Positions 36,061-49,017 of a DNA stretch of 64,000 bases are shown here, piece after piece. The position numbers were made by a program, and so were the translations under genes. Where the stretch lies: NCBI RefSeq assembly GCF_910589235.1, contig NC_060966.1, positions 1,736,001-1,800,000 of the forward strand, given 5' to 3'. Every line of letters starts with the position of its first letter. The first letter of the stretch is position 1. Origin of the DNA: Vespa crabro (Eukaryota; Arthropoda; Insecta; Hymenoptera; Vespidae). The notes beneath the pieces are model-generated. The model searched no databases. It was given only the letters and a program-made list of their open reading frames with translations, and was not told where the DNA came from.

Positions 36061-37987
36061 TGTAGCAATAGAACCATAGCGACTGGCGGATTTGGAAGTA
36101 TTCCGACTAGTCGAGGGAATGTTATGCGAGTCACATCTGAAAAAAGCAAATGTCGGAATTATAAATATTCCGAGTAGCCAACGTGAAGTTATGCGAATAC
36201 CACTCTAATCAATGCGGTCGTGGGAAAGGGAAATTATCCAACTAGTTGGGGGAAGATTATGCGAGTACCTCTCGAACCAATGCATCTCTCGGGCTTGAAA
36301 TATTCCAATAAGTTTGGAATAAAGTTATGCGAGTGCCTCTAAAACCAGTGCGACTGTCGGGCTTAGAAATAATCTGACTTATCGAGCATAAATAAGGCAT
36401 ATGTCTTTCTAAACAATGCTACGTTCGGACTTGTAAATATCCCGTATAGTCGATGGAAAATTATGCGATTGACTTGTGAACTACTGCGACTAGCGAGCTT
36501 GGAAATATTCTGACAATTCAAGCGGAAGCTATTCTCGTTTGCCTCGAATTAATGTTACTATCGAACTTGCAAATATTCCTAGTATTCGAACGAATGTTAA
36601 GCAAGTGCATCCTGAACCAATATGAATGTCGCTCGTAGAAATTTCTGACGATTCAAGGGAAAGTTATGCGAGGTCCATTAGAATTAATGCGACTGTCAGG
36701 CTTAGAAATATTCTGCATAGTCTTGGGAATGTTGTGAATGTACCGCTCGATCCAATGCGACAGTCGGAACTAGAAATATTCCGACTATTTGAGGGAAAGT
36801 TTTGCAAGTGGCTTGAGTACCGATGCGACCCTCGGACTTGGAAATATTATGACTAGGTGGGAAAGAATTATGCGTGTGCCTCTCAAAGTAATGCGAATGT
36901 CGGACTGAGAAATATTCCGACCTATCCAGGGAATGTTATACGAATGCTCCCGTTACAATGCAACTCTCGTCCTTGGAAATATTTTAACTAGGCGAGTCAA
37001 AAGTTATACAAGTGCCTCTCGATCTAATGAAACAGACGGAACTAGAAATATACCGTCTAGTCGAGGGAAATTTATACGAGTGTTACTCGAACCTATGCGA
37101 CTGTCAGAAGTACTAATATTATGCCAAGTCGATGGAAAGTTTCGCGCCTCATTTGTTAGCAAAAAAGATTATAGGTTTTTGTACCATTCCGAAAAGTCGA
37201 GGGATAGTCATGTGTGTGTCTATCGAACCAATGCGACTGTCAGACTTGGAACTATACGTCTAGTTGAGGGAAATTATGGCAAGAGACACACTAACCAATG
37301 CGATGTCAACCCTTGGACATAGTTCGTCTAGTCGAGAAGAATTAATACAAATGCCTCTCGGACCAATACGACTGTCGAACTAGGTACTATTCCGAGTATT
37401 CGAGGGATAGTTATGTGAGTACATCTCGAACCAAGGCGTCTGTCGGACTTGGAAATATTCCGACAAGTCGAGGCAAAGATATGCGAGTGACTCTGAAAAG
37501 AATAGGACGGTTGGGCTTGGAAATATTCAGACTATTCTAGGGACACTTATGAGATTACCCCTCGAAACAATGTGGCTTAATAACTTGAAAAAATTCTGAC
37601 TCCTATAATGATACTCATGCAAGCGCCTCTCGAAACATTGCGGCTGTCGGATTTGGAAATACCCCGACTACTCGAGGGAAAGTAATGCGACTTCTTTTGG
37701 AACCAAAATGGATTTTGTACTTGGAAATATCTCAAATAGCCGGGAGAAATTTATGCGAGTGCCTCTTGAGCCAATATAGTTGCTGAACTAGGACATATTC
37801 CAACTTGTCGAGGGTAAGTAATGCGAGTGCCTCTAGAAGCAATGCGACTGTCGGACTTGGAAATAACACGACTAGTCGAGAGAAGGATGTGCGAATTCCT
37901 CTCGAAACAAACTGACTGTCCGTCTTGGAAATATACCTACTATTCGAGAAAATGTTATGCAAGTGATTTGTGAACCGATGCGAATGA

Positions 37988-40900
37988 CGTGAGAGTGCCA
38001 CTCAAACTAAAACGATTGTCGGACCAGGGAAGATACCTACAATTCGAAAGAGAATTATGCGAGTGACTTGTGAACCAATGAGACAGTCAGACTTGAAAAT
38101 ATTCCGACTAGTCGAGGGAAAGTTGTGGGATTACTTCTCGAACCAATGCGGCTTTCGGACATGGAAATATTACGACTAGTCAAGTAAAAGTTACGCGAGT
38201 CCCCTCCAAACAATGTGGCTGTCGGAATTGGAAATATTCCGACCTATTGAGGGAGAGTTATGCGATTGATTTTGAACCAATGCGACTTTCGAACATGTTA
38301 ATATTCCATCTTCTCTAGGGAAATTTATGCAGTGCCTCCAAACCACTTAGACTGTCGACATTGGAATAATTCCAACTAGTAAAGAGAGAGCTCAGCGAGT
38401 GACTTTTGAATCAATGTGAATGTCGAGCTAGTAGATATACCGACTAGTCGAGGGAATCATATGCGAGTGCTTCTCGATCAAATACGACTGTCGGACTTAG
38501 ATATTTTAGGACTAGACAAGGGAAATTTATGCAATTAAACCTTTGCCATCGGCTGCTTTTGCCTTTAGGAATGTAAAGAATATAAAGTCAATATACAGAA
38601 TTTTTGATACTGATTTGTTGTATATAATACTACTAATTTTATGTAAGGATACATAATATTTAAATTTAAAATGTGCACGCTACGTGGACCACGATTTTTA
38701 CGTCGATTTAGATATCTCCCCGCTACGGGGACATAGATTTCTACGACGATTTAGATATGTCCTCGTTACGAGGACACCAATAGCAATGGGTTAACTTATT
38801 AACCAGTGCGACTGTCTGACTTGGAAATATCTCGAATAGTCGTGGAATTTATGCGAAAGTTTCCCGGACCAATTGTGCTATCGTCCATGAAAACATTCCA
38901 GCTAGTCGAGAGAAAATTATACGGGTGCCTCTCGAACCAATGCGGCTGTTGGACTTTTAAATATAATGAATAGTCGTGTCAATGTTATGTGAGGGTCTCT
39001 TAAAACAATGTAGCCATCGAACTTGGAAATATTTTGGCTATTAGAGGGAAAGTTATCCGAGGTTCTTTCGAAGCTTTAAGATTGTCAGACATGGAAATAT
39101 TCCGATTAGTCGAGGGATAGTTATGCAAGTGACAATCGTATCAATGCGACTGTCGGTCGTGAAAATATTCCGACTTAACGAAGGAAATTTATGCGAGTTT
39201 TTGCGCTCCAAAGCGACTGTCAGAATTGGGAATATTCCGATTAATCAAGGGAAATTTATGCGAATGCCGTTCGTATCAAAGCGATTGGCGGACTTCGAAG
39301 TATTCCAACTAGATGGGGGAAAATTATGCGAGTCACTTCTGAACCAAAAAGAATGTCAGACCTGGAAATATTCCGACTAGTCGAGGGGAAATTATGCAAG
39401 TGACAATCGTATCAATGCGACTGTCGTACTTCGACATTTTCTGACTACTGAAAAGAAAGTTAGGCGAGATACTTGTCACTCTATGTGACTGAATGACTTA
39501 AAAATATTCCGATTGGTCAAGTGAATGTTATGTGTATCTCTCTAGGAGCAATTAGACTGCCAGTCTTAGTAATATTCCATCCAATTCAAAGGAAGTTATG
39601 GGAATGCCTCTCGAACCAACGCGTCTTTCGCAAATATTCCTGCTGATAGATGAATAGTTATGCTAGGGCCTCTCGTACCAATGCGAATGGCAGACCTGGA
39701 AGTATTCCGAGTAGTCAAGGGAAAGTTCTGCGAGTGTTGCTTGAATCAATGCAACTGTCACTCTTGGATATATTCTTACTAGTCAAGGGAAGATTTGCAA
39801 GTCCCTATCGGAGCAATACGACTGCTGTTCTTGAAAATAACTCGCTAGTCGTGGGAAAGTTATGGGATTGATTTTCGAACCAAAGAGACTGAAGCACCTA
39901 GAAATTTTTCAACAAGTCGAGCGAAAGATAGGCGAGTGTATCTCGAAGCAATACTACTGTCGCATTTAGAAATATTCCGACTACTCAAGGGAAAGTCATA
40001 CGAGTACCTCTCTTAATTATGTGACTGTCGGTATTTGAGATATTCTGATTAGTCGGAAGAATGTTATGCGAGTGTCTCTCGATCAAATGTGACTTTCGGA
40101 CTTCGAAGAATTCCAACTAATCGAGCGAAAGTTCGGCGAATGTTTCTTGTACCAATGCGACTTTCGGACTTGTAAATAATCCGACTAGACGAGGGCAAGA
40201 TATGCGAGTAACTTGTGAACCATTGAGTCGTTCGGAAATGTAATCTTCCGCCTAGGAGAGGAGAAGATACGCGAGCACCTCTCAAATCAAAGCGACGTCG
40301 GTCTTGGAAATATACCAACTATTTGGGCGAAAGTTCGATAAATGTGTCTCGATCAACCTAACATCACCTAAATTCGTCTGTCGCGAATGATAATAATCCA
40401 AATAGACAAAAAAACATTTACGAGTGCATCTTGAACAAATGCGACTCTCGGGTTAAGAAATATTCCGACTATTCGAGGGAAAATTATGCAACTGAATTTT
40501 GGTCCGATTCAACTATTGGACGGGGTAATATTCCGACTAATCAAGGGAAAGGTACGCGAGTGCATCTCCAACAAATGCGACTGTAGCACTTGGAAACTTT
40601 CCCACCAGTCGAGGGAAAGTTATGGAAGTGTCTCTCGAACTAATGCGACTTACGTACTTGCAAATATTTCGACTAGTCGAGGAAAATTTATGTGAGAGCC
40701 TCTCGAACCAAAGCTACTGTCCCACCAAGAAATATTCCGACTACTCGATGGAATGTTGTGCTAGTGCCACTCGAACGAATGTGACTGTCGGTCTTTGACA
40801 TATTCCGTATAATCGAGCGGATTTTAACAAACATTGCGGCTTTCGGACCTGGAATTATTTCGCCGATGGATAGATATGCGAGTGCCGCTCGATCAAATGC

Positions 40901-41930
40901 TTCTGTCGCACTTGGAAATATTCCGACTGGTCGAGGAAAAATTATGCGAGAGACTTTTGAGCCTATTCTAAAATCGGACTATGCAACATTCCGATTATTC
41001 GTCGGACGATCTGCAAGTTTCATCAAACAAATACAGCTATCGGACTTAGAAATACTCCGACAAGTCAAGCGAAAATTATGCGATTTCCTCTGGAACCTAT
41101 GCGGTTATCGGGATTGAATATATTCCGACTAGTCGAGTGATAATAATTCGATTGATGAATTCGACTCTCGGACATGGAAATATTCCGCGTAAACGGGTGA
41201 AAGTTATGCTAATGCCTCTGAAAAAAAAGCGACAGTGGGACTTGGAATAATTTTGTTTAGTCAAGGGAAAGATATGAGATTGACTTGTGAGCTAATGCAA
41301 AAGACTGGTTCGGTAATATTCGAACTAGTCGAGGGAAAGTTATGCGATTGACTACAGAACCAATGCGGCTGTCGGACATGAATATATCGCGTCTAGTCGA
41401 GGAAGATTAATGCTAGTGATACTATAACAAAACGGACTACGACATATTCCGACTAGTCGGTGGAACATTATGCCAGTGACATTCGAAATAAAACGAATGT
41501 TGATCATGGAATCTTTTCGACTAGACAAGGAAAATTTATTCGAATTACTTGTGAACCAAAGTGTCTGTCGGTATTTGGAATATTCCCAGTGGTCGAGGGA
41601 ATGATAGGCGAGTACCTCTTGAACCAATGTGGATGTCGAATTTGGAAATATTCCGACTAGTCAAGATAAAGGTACGAGAGTGCTTCTCGAAATAATGCTG
41701 CTGTTGGATTTGGAAATATTACGACTACTCCCTGGAATGTTTTGCAAGAGATTCTAGAACTATTGGGACTGTCGGACTGGCAAATATTTCCTCTAGTCGT
41801 GGAAAGTTATGCGAGTGCCTTTCGAGCAAATGCGGCTTTCAGTCTATGAAATTTTCCGACTAGTCGAGGAAACTTTATTGGAGTGCCACTCGAATTAAAG
41901 CGAATATCTGATTTCGAACTATTCACACTA
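37988..41930. repeat. duplicated satellite segment, copy B (pairs with 10,655-16,850)
   Basis: It starts abruptly at GTGAGAGTGCCACTCAAAC, joined to a truncated monomer at 37,987. It is collinear with 10,655-13,560 up to about 41,140, including the hairpin insert. It then matches 14,811-15,028 (about 41,150-41,380) and finally 16,282-16,850 (about 41,385-41,930). Relative to the first copy it lacks two blocks of about 1.25 kb each. Confidence 0.75.
38530..38793. repeat. non-satellite insert with three hairpin units, copy B
   Basis: Second copy of the 300-bp insert, about 45 bp shorter because part of the AT-rich left half is deleted after GGCTGCTTTTGCCTTT. The three 43-bp units begin at 38,674, 38,717 and 38,760. 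Hairpin 2 is a perfect TCCCCG-CTA-CGGGGA. Hairpin 3 is a perfect 8-bp stem, TGTCCTCG-TTA-CGAGGACA. Hairpin 1 has one altered base. The flanking satellite monomers match copy A on both sides, so the insert was copied with its surroundings. Confidence 0.82.
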
Positions 41931-44059
41931 GTAGAGGGATAGTTAAGCGAGTGACTTGTAAAGCAATGCGACTGTCTAGCTCGGAAATAACAAGATGATA
42001 GAAATATATGTTAGGACCTATCGAATAAATGCGGCTGTCGGAATTGGAAATATTAGCACTAGTAGAGGGTAATATACGCGAGCGCCTCCTGGACGGAGAC
42101 TACTGTCAGATGTAGATTATTCCGACTAGTCAGTGAAAGATATGCATGCGCTTTTTGAACCAATACGTCTTTCGGAATTGGAAATATTCCGATTAGTCGA
42201 GGGAAAGTTATGCGAGGGCCTATCAAACCTATATGGCAGTCGGACTTGGAGGCATTCCAACTATCCCAATGAAATTTATATGAGTGCCACTTGAAACATA
42301 GAGACTATCGGTCTTGGTAATATTCCGACTAGTCGAAAGAAAGTTATGCGAGTGATTAGTGTACAAATGCGACTGTGGGACTTGGAAATAATCCGACTAG
42401 ACGAAAGAAAGTTATACGACTGCCTCTCAATCCAATGCGCCTGTCGGACGTGGAAATTTTCCAACTAATTGGAAGAAGGTTATATGAGTGCCACTCGAAA
42501 AAACGACTGTCGGACTTGGAAATATTCCAACTAGACGATGGAAAGTTATTCAGGTGCCTGTCAAAACATTACGACTCTCGGGAATAGAAATTTTCCGACT
42601 AGTCATAGGAGACTTTCGCGACAGCCACTCGAACAAAAGAGACTGGCGGACTTGGAATCATTCCGACTAGTCGCCGGGAAGCTACACGAGTGTCTTGTGA
42701 ACTAAAGCGACTATCATAATAGGAGATATTCCATCGAATCAAGGAAAAGATATGCGAGTTACACTAAAACCAATGCGGTGGACGGACTTGGAAATGTCCC
42801 GATTAGTCGAAGGAAAGTTATATGAGTGTCTTGTAATACAATGCGACTGTCGGTCCTGAAAATATTCCGGCTAGTCGAGGGAGAGTTATGCGAGTGCCTC
42901 TCGAACCGCAGCGGACTTAGATATATTCCAACTAGTCGAGAGATGTTATGCGAATAACTTGTGAATCCATGCCTCTCTATGACTTTGAAATATCTTGACT
43001 AGTCGAGGGAGATTTATGCGAGGGTCTAGTCAAAGAAATGCGGCTGTCTGACTTAGGAATATTTCAACTGGTCAAGGGAAAGTTATTCGATTAATTGTAG
43101 AACTTATCTGACGGTCGGATATGGAAATTTTTCAACTGTCAGGGAAAGTTATGCGAGTAACTTTCGAACAAGTGAGTCTATCTGAATTAGAAAAATTCCG
43201 ACTACACGAGGGAAATTTATCCGTGATATTCAGGAACCAATGCGAAGGTCGGTCTTGAAAATATCTCGAATAGTGGAGGTAAAGTTATGCGAGATCCTCT
43301 GGAACCAATGGGTCTGTCGGTCTTGGAAATATTCAGACTTATTGGGGACAGTTATGCAAGTGTTTCTAGAACGCATGCGGCTGCCTGATTTCGAAAAATT
43401 GAGTCTAGTCGAGGGAAAGTTATTTCAGTGCCTCTCGAACAAATGCGGCAGACGGAATTAGAAATATTACGACCAGTAATGGAAAAGTTATGCGATTCCC
43501 TCTCGATTCTATTCAACTGTTGAACTTGGAAATATTCTCACTAGTTGGGGAAAGTTATGCGAGTGCCTCTCGAATTAAGCCAGTCAACAGACTTGGAAGT
43601 ATTACGTCTAGTCGAGGATATGTTATGCGAGTGCCTCTTGAAACAATTCGGCTGATGAATTTGCAAATATTCCGACTACTCGGGGAAGTTGTGAAAGTGC
43701 CTCTCGTACAAATGCAGCACAGCTGGAAATGGAAATATTCCGATTAGACGGCGAAATTCATGAGAGATTCCATCGAAAAAATGTGGCTGCATGAAATGGA
43801 AATATTCAGACTAGACGGTGAAATTTAAGCGAGTGACTAGTAAACCAATGCAACTGTGGGGCTTGGAAATATTCCGATCAGTCGGAAAAACTTATGTGTG
43901 TGCATCTCGAACTATTGCAGCCTCCAGAGTTGGATATATTCCGATTAGTAGAGCAAATGTTATGCGAGTGCCACACGAACCAAAGCGGATGTCGGATTTA
44001 TGAATATTCCGATTAGTCGAAGGAAAGTTATGTGAGTTATTCTTGAAACAATGGGACGG

Positions 44060-45051
44060 TCGGATTTGGAAATAATACGACTAGTCGTTGATAAGATATG
44101 AGAGTGCCAATCGAACAAATGTGACTGTCGGAATTTGCAAATATTCCGGTAAACCTTGGGATTTTTATGCGAATGCCTCTCATACTAATGCGATTGATGG
44201 ACATAGAAATATTTCAACTAAACGAGGGAAAATTTTGAGAGTTTTTCTCGAACCAATGCGACCGTCGTTATAGGAAATATTTCGAACATACGAGGGAAAG
44301 TTTTGCAAGTGCCTCTCACTAAAATGCGAAGGTCGGATTTGGAAATATACCGACTAGTCGAGGGAAAGTTATTCGTGTGCCTGTCGAAACAATGCGACCG
44401 CCAGACTTAGATATATTCCAACCAGACGAGAGATAGTTATTAGAGTGCCTCACGAAACTATGAGAAAGACAGACTTGGAAATATTCCTTCTAAACGATGG
44501 AAATTTTATGCGAATTTTTTTGGAACCAAAGCGACTGTAGGTCTCAGAAGATTTCAGATTCGTCGAGAGAAAGATATGCGAGTATCCTTCGAAAAAACTG
44601 CGACTGTCTAACTAGGAATTATTCCGAATAGACGAAGTAATGTTATGCGAGGTCCTCTCAAAACAATGCGATTTTCGGACCTAGATATATTTCAAATACT
44701 AGAGTGAAACAAATGCGAGTGTCTCTCGAGCCAATGCGATTTAGAAATATTCCGACTAGACAATGGAAAGCTATGCTAGTGACCTATGAACCAAAGCGAC
44801 ATTCGGACTTCGTAATACTCCGACAAATCGAGGGTACGTTGTGCGAGTGTCTCTCAAACCAATGCGACAGTCGGACCTAGAAATATTGCCATTAATCAAG
44901 GAAAAATAGTGCGAGAATCTGAACAACAAATGCGACTGTCGCACATGGACATATTCCGACTAGTCGAGGGAATGTTATGCGAGTGCCATTTGAAAGTTGC
45001 AACAGTCGGTCTTAGATATGTTCCGACTAGTAGAGGGAAAATTATGCGTTT
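44060..45051. repeat. duplicated satellite segment, family X copy 3
   Basis: Collinear with 25,280-26,350, and in its first 300 bp with 5,090-5,430. It ends where the element II 3' fragment begins. The satellite beyond that fragment (from about 45,388) matches 28,105 onward, not 26,350 onward. Confidence 0.75.
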
Positions 45052-45384
45052 AACTCCATCACCACATTCTCCCAAATAAGCTGCTATTCTTCGATTTCCA
45101 TCTCATCCTATGCAACGAGTGCCGAGTCCCGTGGTACCGTGAGTGGACTTCCCCGTCCTTCACCATGAGTACGGCCGGCATGAACGTGATGATGCGTTAC
45201 GGCGAGAATGTTGATCGTGGCTAAATAGCTCACCCTGTCTCGCCGGCAGGAGTTGTGGGTTTTTCCGAATCTGGTTTCTTCGTAGTGGTGGTTGCTGTTT
45301 GTAGGTAGTCCCGTAGCATATGCCTAATGGGCGAGGTAGCATAGCTACAGGCACCCTTGAGGTGTCCACCTTTACAATATACTG
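45052..45384 (+). mobile_element. 5'-truncated 3' end of an element II-family retrotransposon
   Basis: About 330 bp of non-satellite sequence matching 32,270-32,585 in order. It starts at a CCACACATTCTCCC-like segment and ends at GGTGTCCACCTTTAC, followed by AATATACT and satellite. Such severe 5' truncation is typical of non-LTR insertions. At the left junction the short AACTCC stretch is shared between satellite and element, so the break cannot be placed to the base. There is no coding content. Confidence 0.82.
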
Positions 45385-47228
45385 TTGTAGTAGGTACTAT
45401 TTCGCCATGTTGAAGGAAAGTTGTGCTAGTGTCTCGAAATCCAATACAACTATCGAGCTTAGAATAAGTCTTACTAATCGAGGGAAAGTTATGCGAGTGA
45501 CTTGTGAACCAAACAATTGTCGGATCTGGAAGTATTCCGACTAGTCGAGGGAACATTGTCCGAGTGCTTTCGAACCATTGCGGCTGTCGGACCTGGAATT
45601 ATTCCGACCAGTTTAGGGAAAGATATGCGAGTTCTTCTCGATCCAATGCTGCTGCCGTACCTGGAAATATTCAAACTGGACTGTAGAAATTATGCGGGTG
45701 CCTCTCGGACAAATGCGACTGTCAGACTTAGAAATATTACGACAATCCGTGAGAAAAATATGCGAGTGCCACTCTTAACAAATCGACTGTTGGACTTGGT
45801 AATGTTCCGACTAGTCGAAAAAAAGTTATGCAACTGCACCAGAAACCAAAACGACTGTAGGATTAGAAAATTTCCGACTAATCAACGAAACGTTATGCGA
45901 GTGCCTCTCGAAACAATACGGCTGACGTACTTGGAAATATTTCACCTAGTCCAGAAAAAGTTATGAGGCCCTTGTATCAGTACGACTTTCGGAGTAGATA
46001 CTATTCCGCCTAGACGAAGGAAAGTTATGTGATTTCTACTGGAACCAATGCCGCTGTCGGTCTTGGAAATATTCCAACTAGTGGAGGGAAAGTTTTGCGA
46101 GTGCCTCTGGAAAATATGCGGATGGCGGACTTGGAAATATTCCCACTAGTTGAAGGAGACTTATGGGAGTGAAACTCGCATCAATGCGACTGCCCGGCTG
46201 TGAAATATCACGCCTAATCGAGGGAAAGTTGTACGAGTTCTTCTCGTAGCAAAGCGTCAGTCGGACATGGTAATAATCTGACATCTCGAGGAAAAGTTAT
46301 GCGAGTGTCTTGTGAGCTTATATTAATGACGTGCTAGGAAATATTAAGACTAGTAGACGGAATGTTATGCGAGTTCCTTTGGGAGCTATACGATTCTCGG
46401 TCTGGATACTATTCCGCCTAGTTATGGGAATGATACGAGAGTGCCTGTCAAACCGATGCGGCTGTCAGACTTGGAAATATTGCGACTAGTCGATGGAAAG
46501 TTATTCCAGTACCTCTCGAACCAATGCATCTGTCAGACTTCGAAAGATACACACTAGTCGAGTGAAAGTCATGCGAGTAACATTCGATCCAATGCGATTG
46601 TCAGACTTGGAAATAATCCGAATGGTATATAGACAGCTATGCGAGTGACATGTGAATCAATGCGACTGTCAGGCAAGGAAATATACCGACTAGTCGAGGG
46701 AAAGTTATACGAGTGCGTCTCGAAACAATGTGGCTACCTGACATGGAAAAATTCCAACTGCTCCGCGGAAAGTTATAAGAGTACCTCTTGGACCAAAGCG
46801 ACTGTCGGGATGGGAAATATTACGACGAGTCTAAGGAAACTTATGCTACTGCCACTCGAACCAAAGCGACTGGCGAACGTGGATTCATTCCGACTAATAG
46901 AGGGGAAGTTATTCGATAGATTTGTGTACCAAAGCGACTGTCGGAATTGGAAATACCCCGACTGGTCGTGGGAAAATTATGCTATCATCATATAAACTGA
47001 AATATTCTGGCTAGTCGAGTGAAAGTTATTCAGGTTCCTTTCAAACCAATGCGGATGTAGGACTAGGAAATGATCCAGCTATTCAGGACAATTTATACGA
47101 GTGTTTCTCGAACCAATGCGGCGGTCAAACTTGAAAATATTTCGACAAGTCGAAGGAGAGTTTAGCGAGTGTTTCTCGAAACAAAACGTCTTTCGGTCTA
47201 CGAACTATTCAGCATAGTCGAAGGAAAG

Positions 47229-47510
47229 TTATGCGAGTGACTTCAGAACCAATACAACTGTCGGGTATGTAAAAATTCCGTCTAGTCGAGGGTTAGTTGT
47301 GCGAGTGACTTCAGAACCAATACGACTGTCGGGCATATAAAAATTCCGTCTAGGTGAGGGTTAGTTATGCGAGTGACTTCAGAACCAATACAACTGTCGG
47401 GTATGTAAAAATTCCGTCTAGTCAAGGGTTAGTTGTGCGAGTGACTTCAGAACCAATACGATTGTCCGGCATGTAAAAAATCCATCAAGTCGAGGGTTAG
47501 TTATGCGAGA
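47229..47510. repeat. young tandem run of about four near-identical 68-bp monomers
   Basis: About four consecutive monomers share TGACTTCAGAACCAATAC, a TGTAAAAATTCCGTCTA segment and GAGGGTTAGTT, with only a few differences. The first and third are nearly the same as each other, as are the second and fourth, so the amplified unit was probably a 136-bp dimer. The rest of the satellite is far more diverged, which marks this as a recent local amplification. Confidence 0.85.
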
Positions 47511-49017
47511 GCCTCTCAAATAAACGCGGCTGCCGGATTTGGAAAATTCTGGCTAGTCGAGGGAAAGTTTTGCGGGTGCCTCTCAAACCAATGCCGCAAT
47601 AGGACTTGGAAATATTCCGACTAGTCAGGGAAAGTTTTTTGATTGCCTAATAAAACAATGCGACTGTCAGGCATGGAAATATTCAGCATAGTCGGGGGAA
47701 TTTTATGTGAGTACTAATCGATCCAAAGCGGATGTAGAACTTGGAAATATCCAGATTATTCGAGGGAAAGTTAGGGGGAGTGATTCTTGAATCAATGTAG
47801 ATGTAAGCCTCAAAAATAGTCCGAATAGTCGAGAGAAAATTTATATGAGTGCCACTAGAACCGAATCGAATGTCGAACTTGGAAACATTCCGACTAGCCG
47901 GAAAAGTTATACGAGTGCTTTTCGAACGAATACGGCTATCGTTCTTGGAAACATTCCGACAAATCTAGGAAAATTATGCGAGAGCCTAGCCAACCAATGC
48001 GGCTGTCGTACTTGGCAATATTACGACTAGTCAAGAGAAAGTTATGCGGGTGGGTCTAGACACATTACGAAATACGGAATTAGAAATATTCTGACTTGTC
48101 AAATGAAACTAATGTGACTGCTACTAGAACCGAAGTGACTGGCGGTCGTGGAGCCATTCCGACTAGTAGGCGAAAGTTATGATAGTGACTCTCGAACAAT
48201 TGTGACTGTCGGACTTGGAAATATTCCGTATAGCCGTGTGATAGTTACGTGATTGGCTCTCGAGCCGTAGCGGATGTCGAACTTAGAGTATTCCGACTAG
48301 TCGAGGGAAAGTTATGTGAGTAACTTGTCAAAAAGTAAGACTGTCTTACTTGAAAATATACGGACTAAACGAGGGAGCGTTATGCAAGTGTCTTGGGAAT
48401 CAATGCGACTGTCAGACATGGAAATATTCCAAATGGTCGAGGAAAAGAAATGTGAGTGGTTTTAGAACTAATACCACGGTCGGATTTGGAAATATTCCGA
48501 TTAGTCGAGGGAAAGTTATGCAAGTGACTCCAGAACCAATGCGTCTGTCGGACTTGGAAGTATTACGTCTAATCGAGGGAATGTTATTCTAGTAGTTATA
48601 GATCAAATGCGATGGTCGGAATAGGAAATATTCCCACAAGTCGGAGAAAGTAATGCAAGTGTTTCTCGAACAAATGCGGCTTTAGGACTAAGGAATATTC
48701 CGACTAGTCTAGGGAACTTTGTGCGATTGTCCCTAGAACAAAAGCGAATGTCGTACTTGGAATCTTTCTGATTTAGCGAGAAAACGTTATTCGAGTGACT
48801 TGTGAACAAAAGCATCTGTTAGAATTGGGAATTTTTTCAGTGGTTGATGGTATGTTATGCTAGTGCCTCTCGAACCATTGCAGCTGTCAGACATGGAAAT
48901 ATTACTACTAAACGAGGGAAATATTCCGAATCATCGAGAGAAAGTTATGTGTGTGCCTTTCGACCCAATACGACAGCCGGATTTGAAAATATTCCAGCTC
49001 TTCGGGGGTAAGTTATG

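Larger units (their letters stand above)
32586..45051. repeat. 68-bp satellite DNA, block 3
   Basis: Same satellite and orientation. It is a patchwork of segments that parallel other parts of the window: 34,195-34,990 with 7,740-8,520; 35,410-35,940 with 3,050-4,110; 37,988-41,930 with 10,655-16,850; 44,060-45,050 with 25,280-26,350. It contains the second copy of the 300-bp hairpin insert near 38,530-38,793, and a short non-satellite tandem at 35,999-36,060. No gene is visible. Confidence 0.95.
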
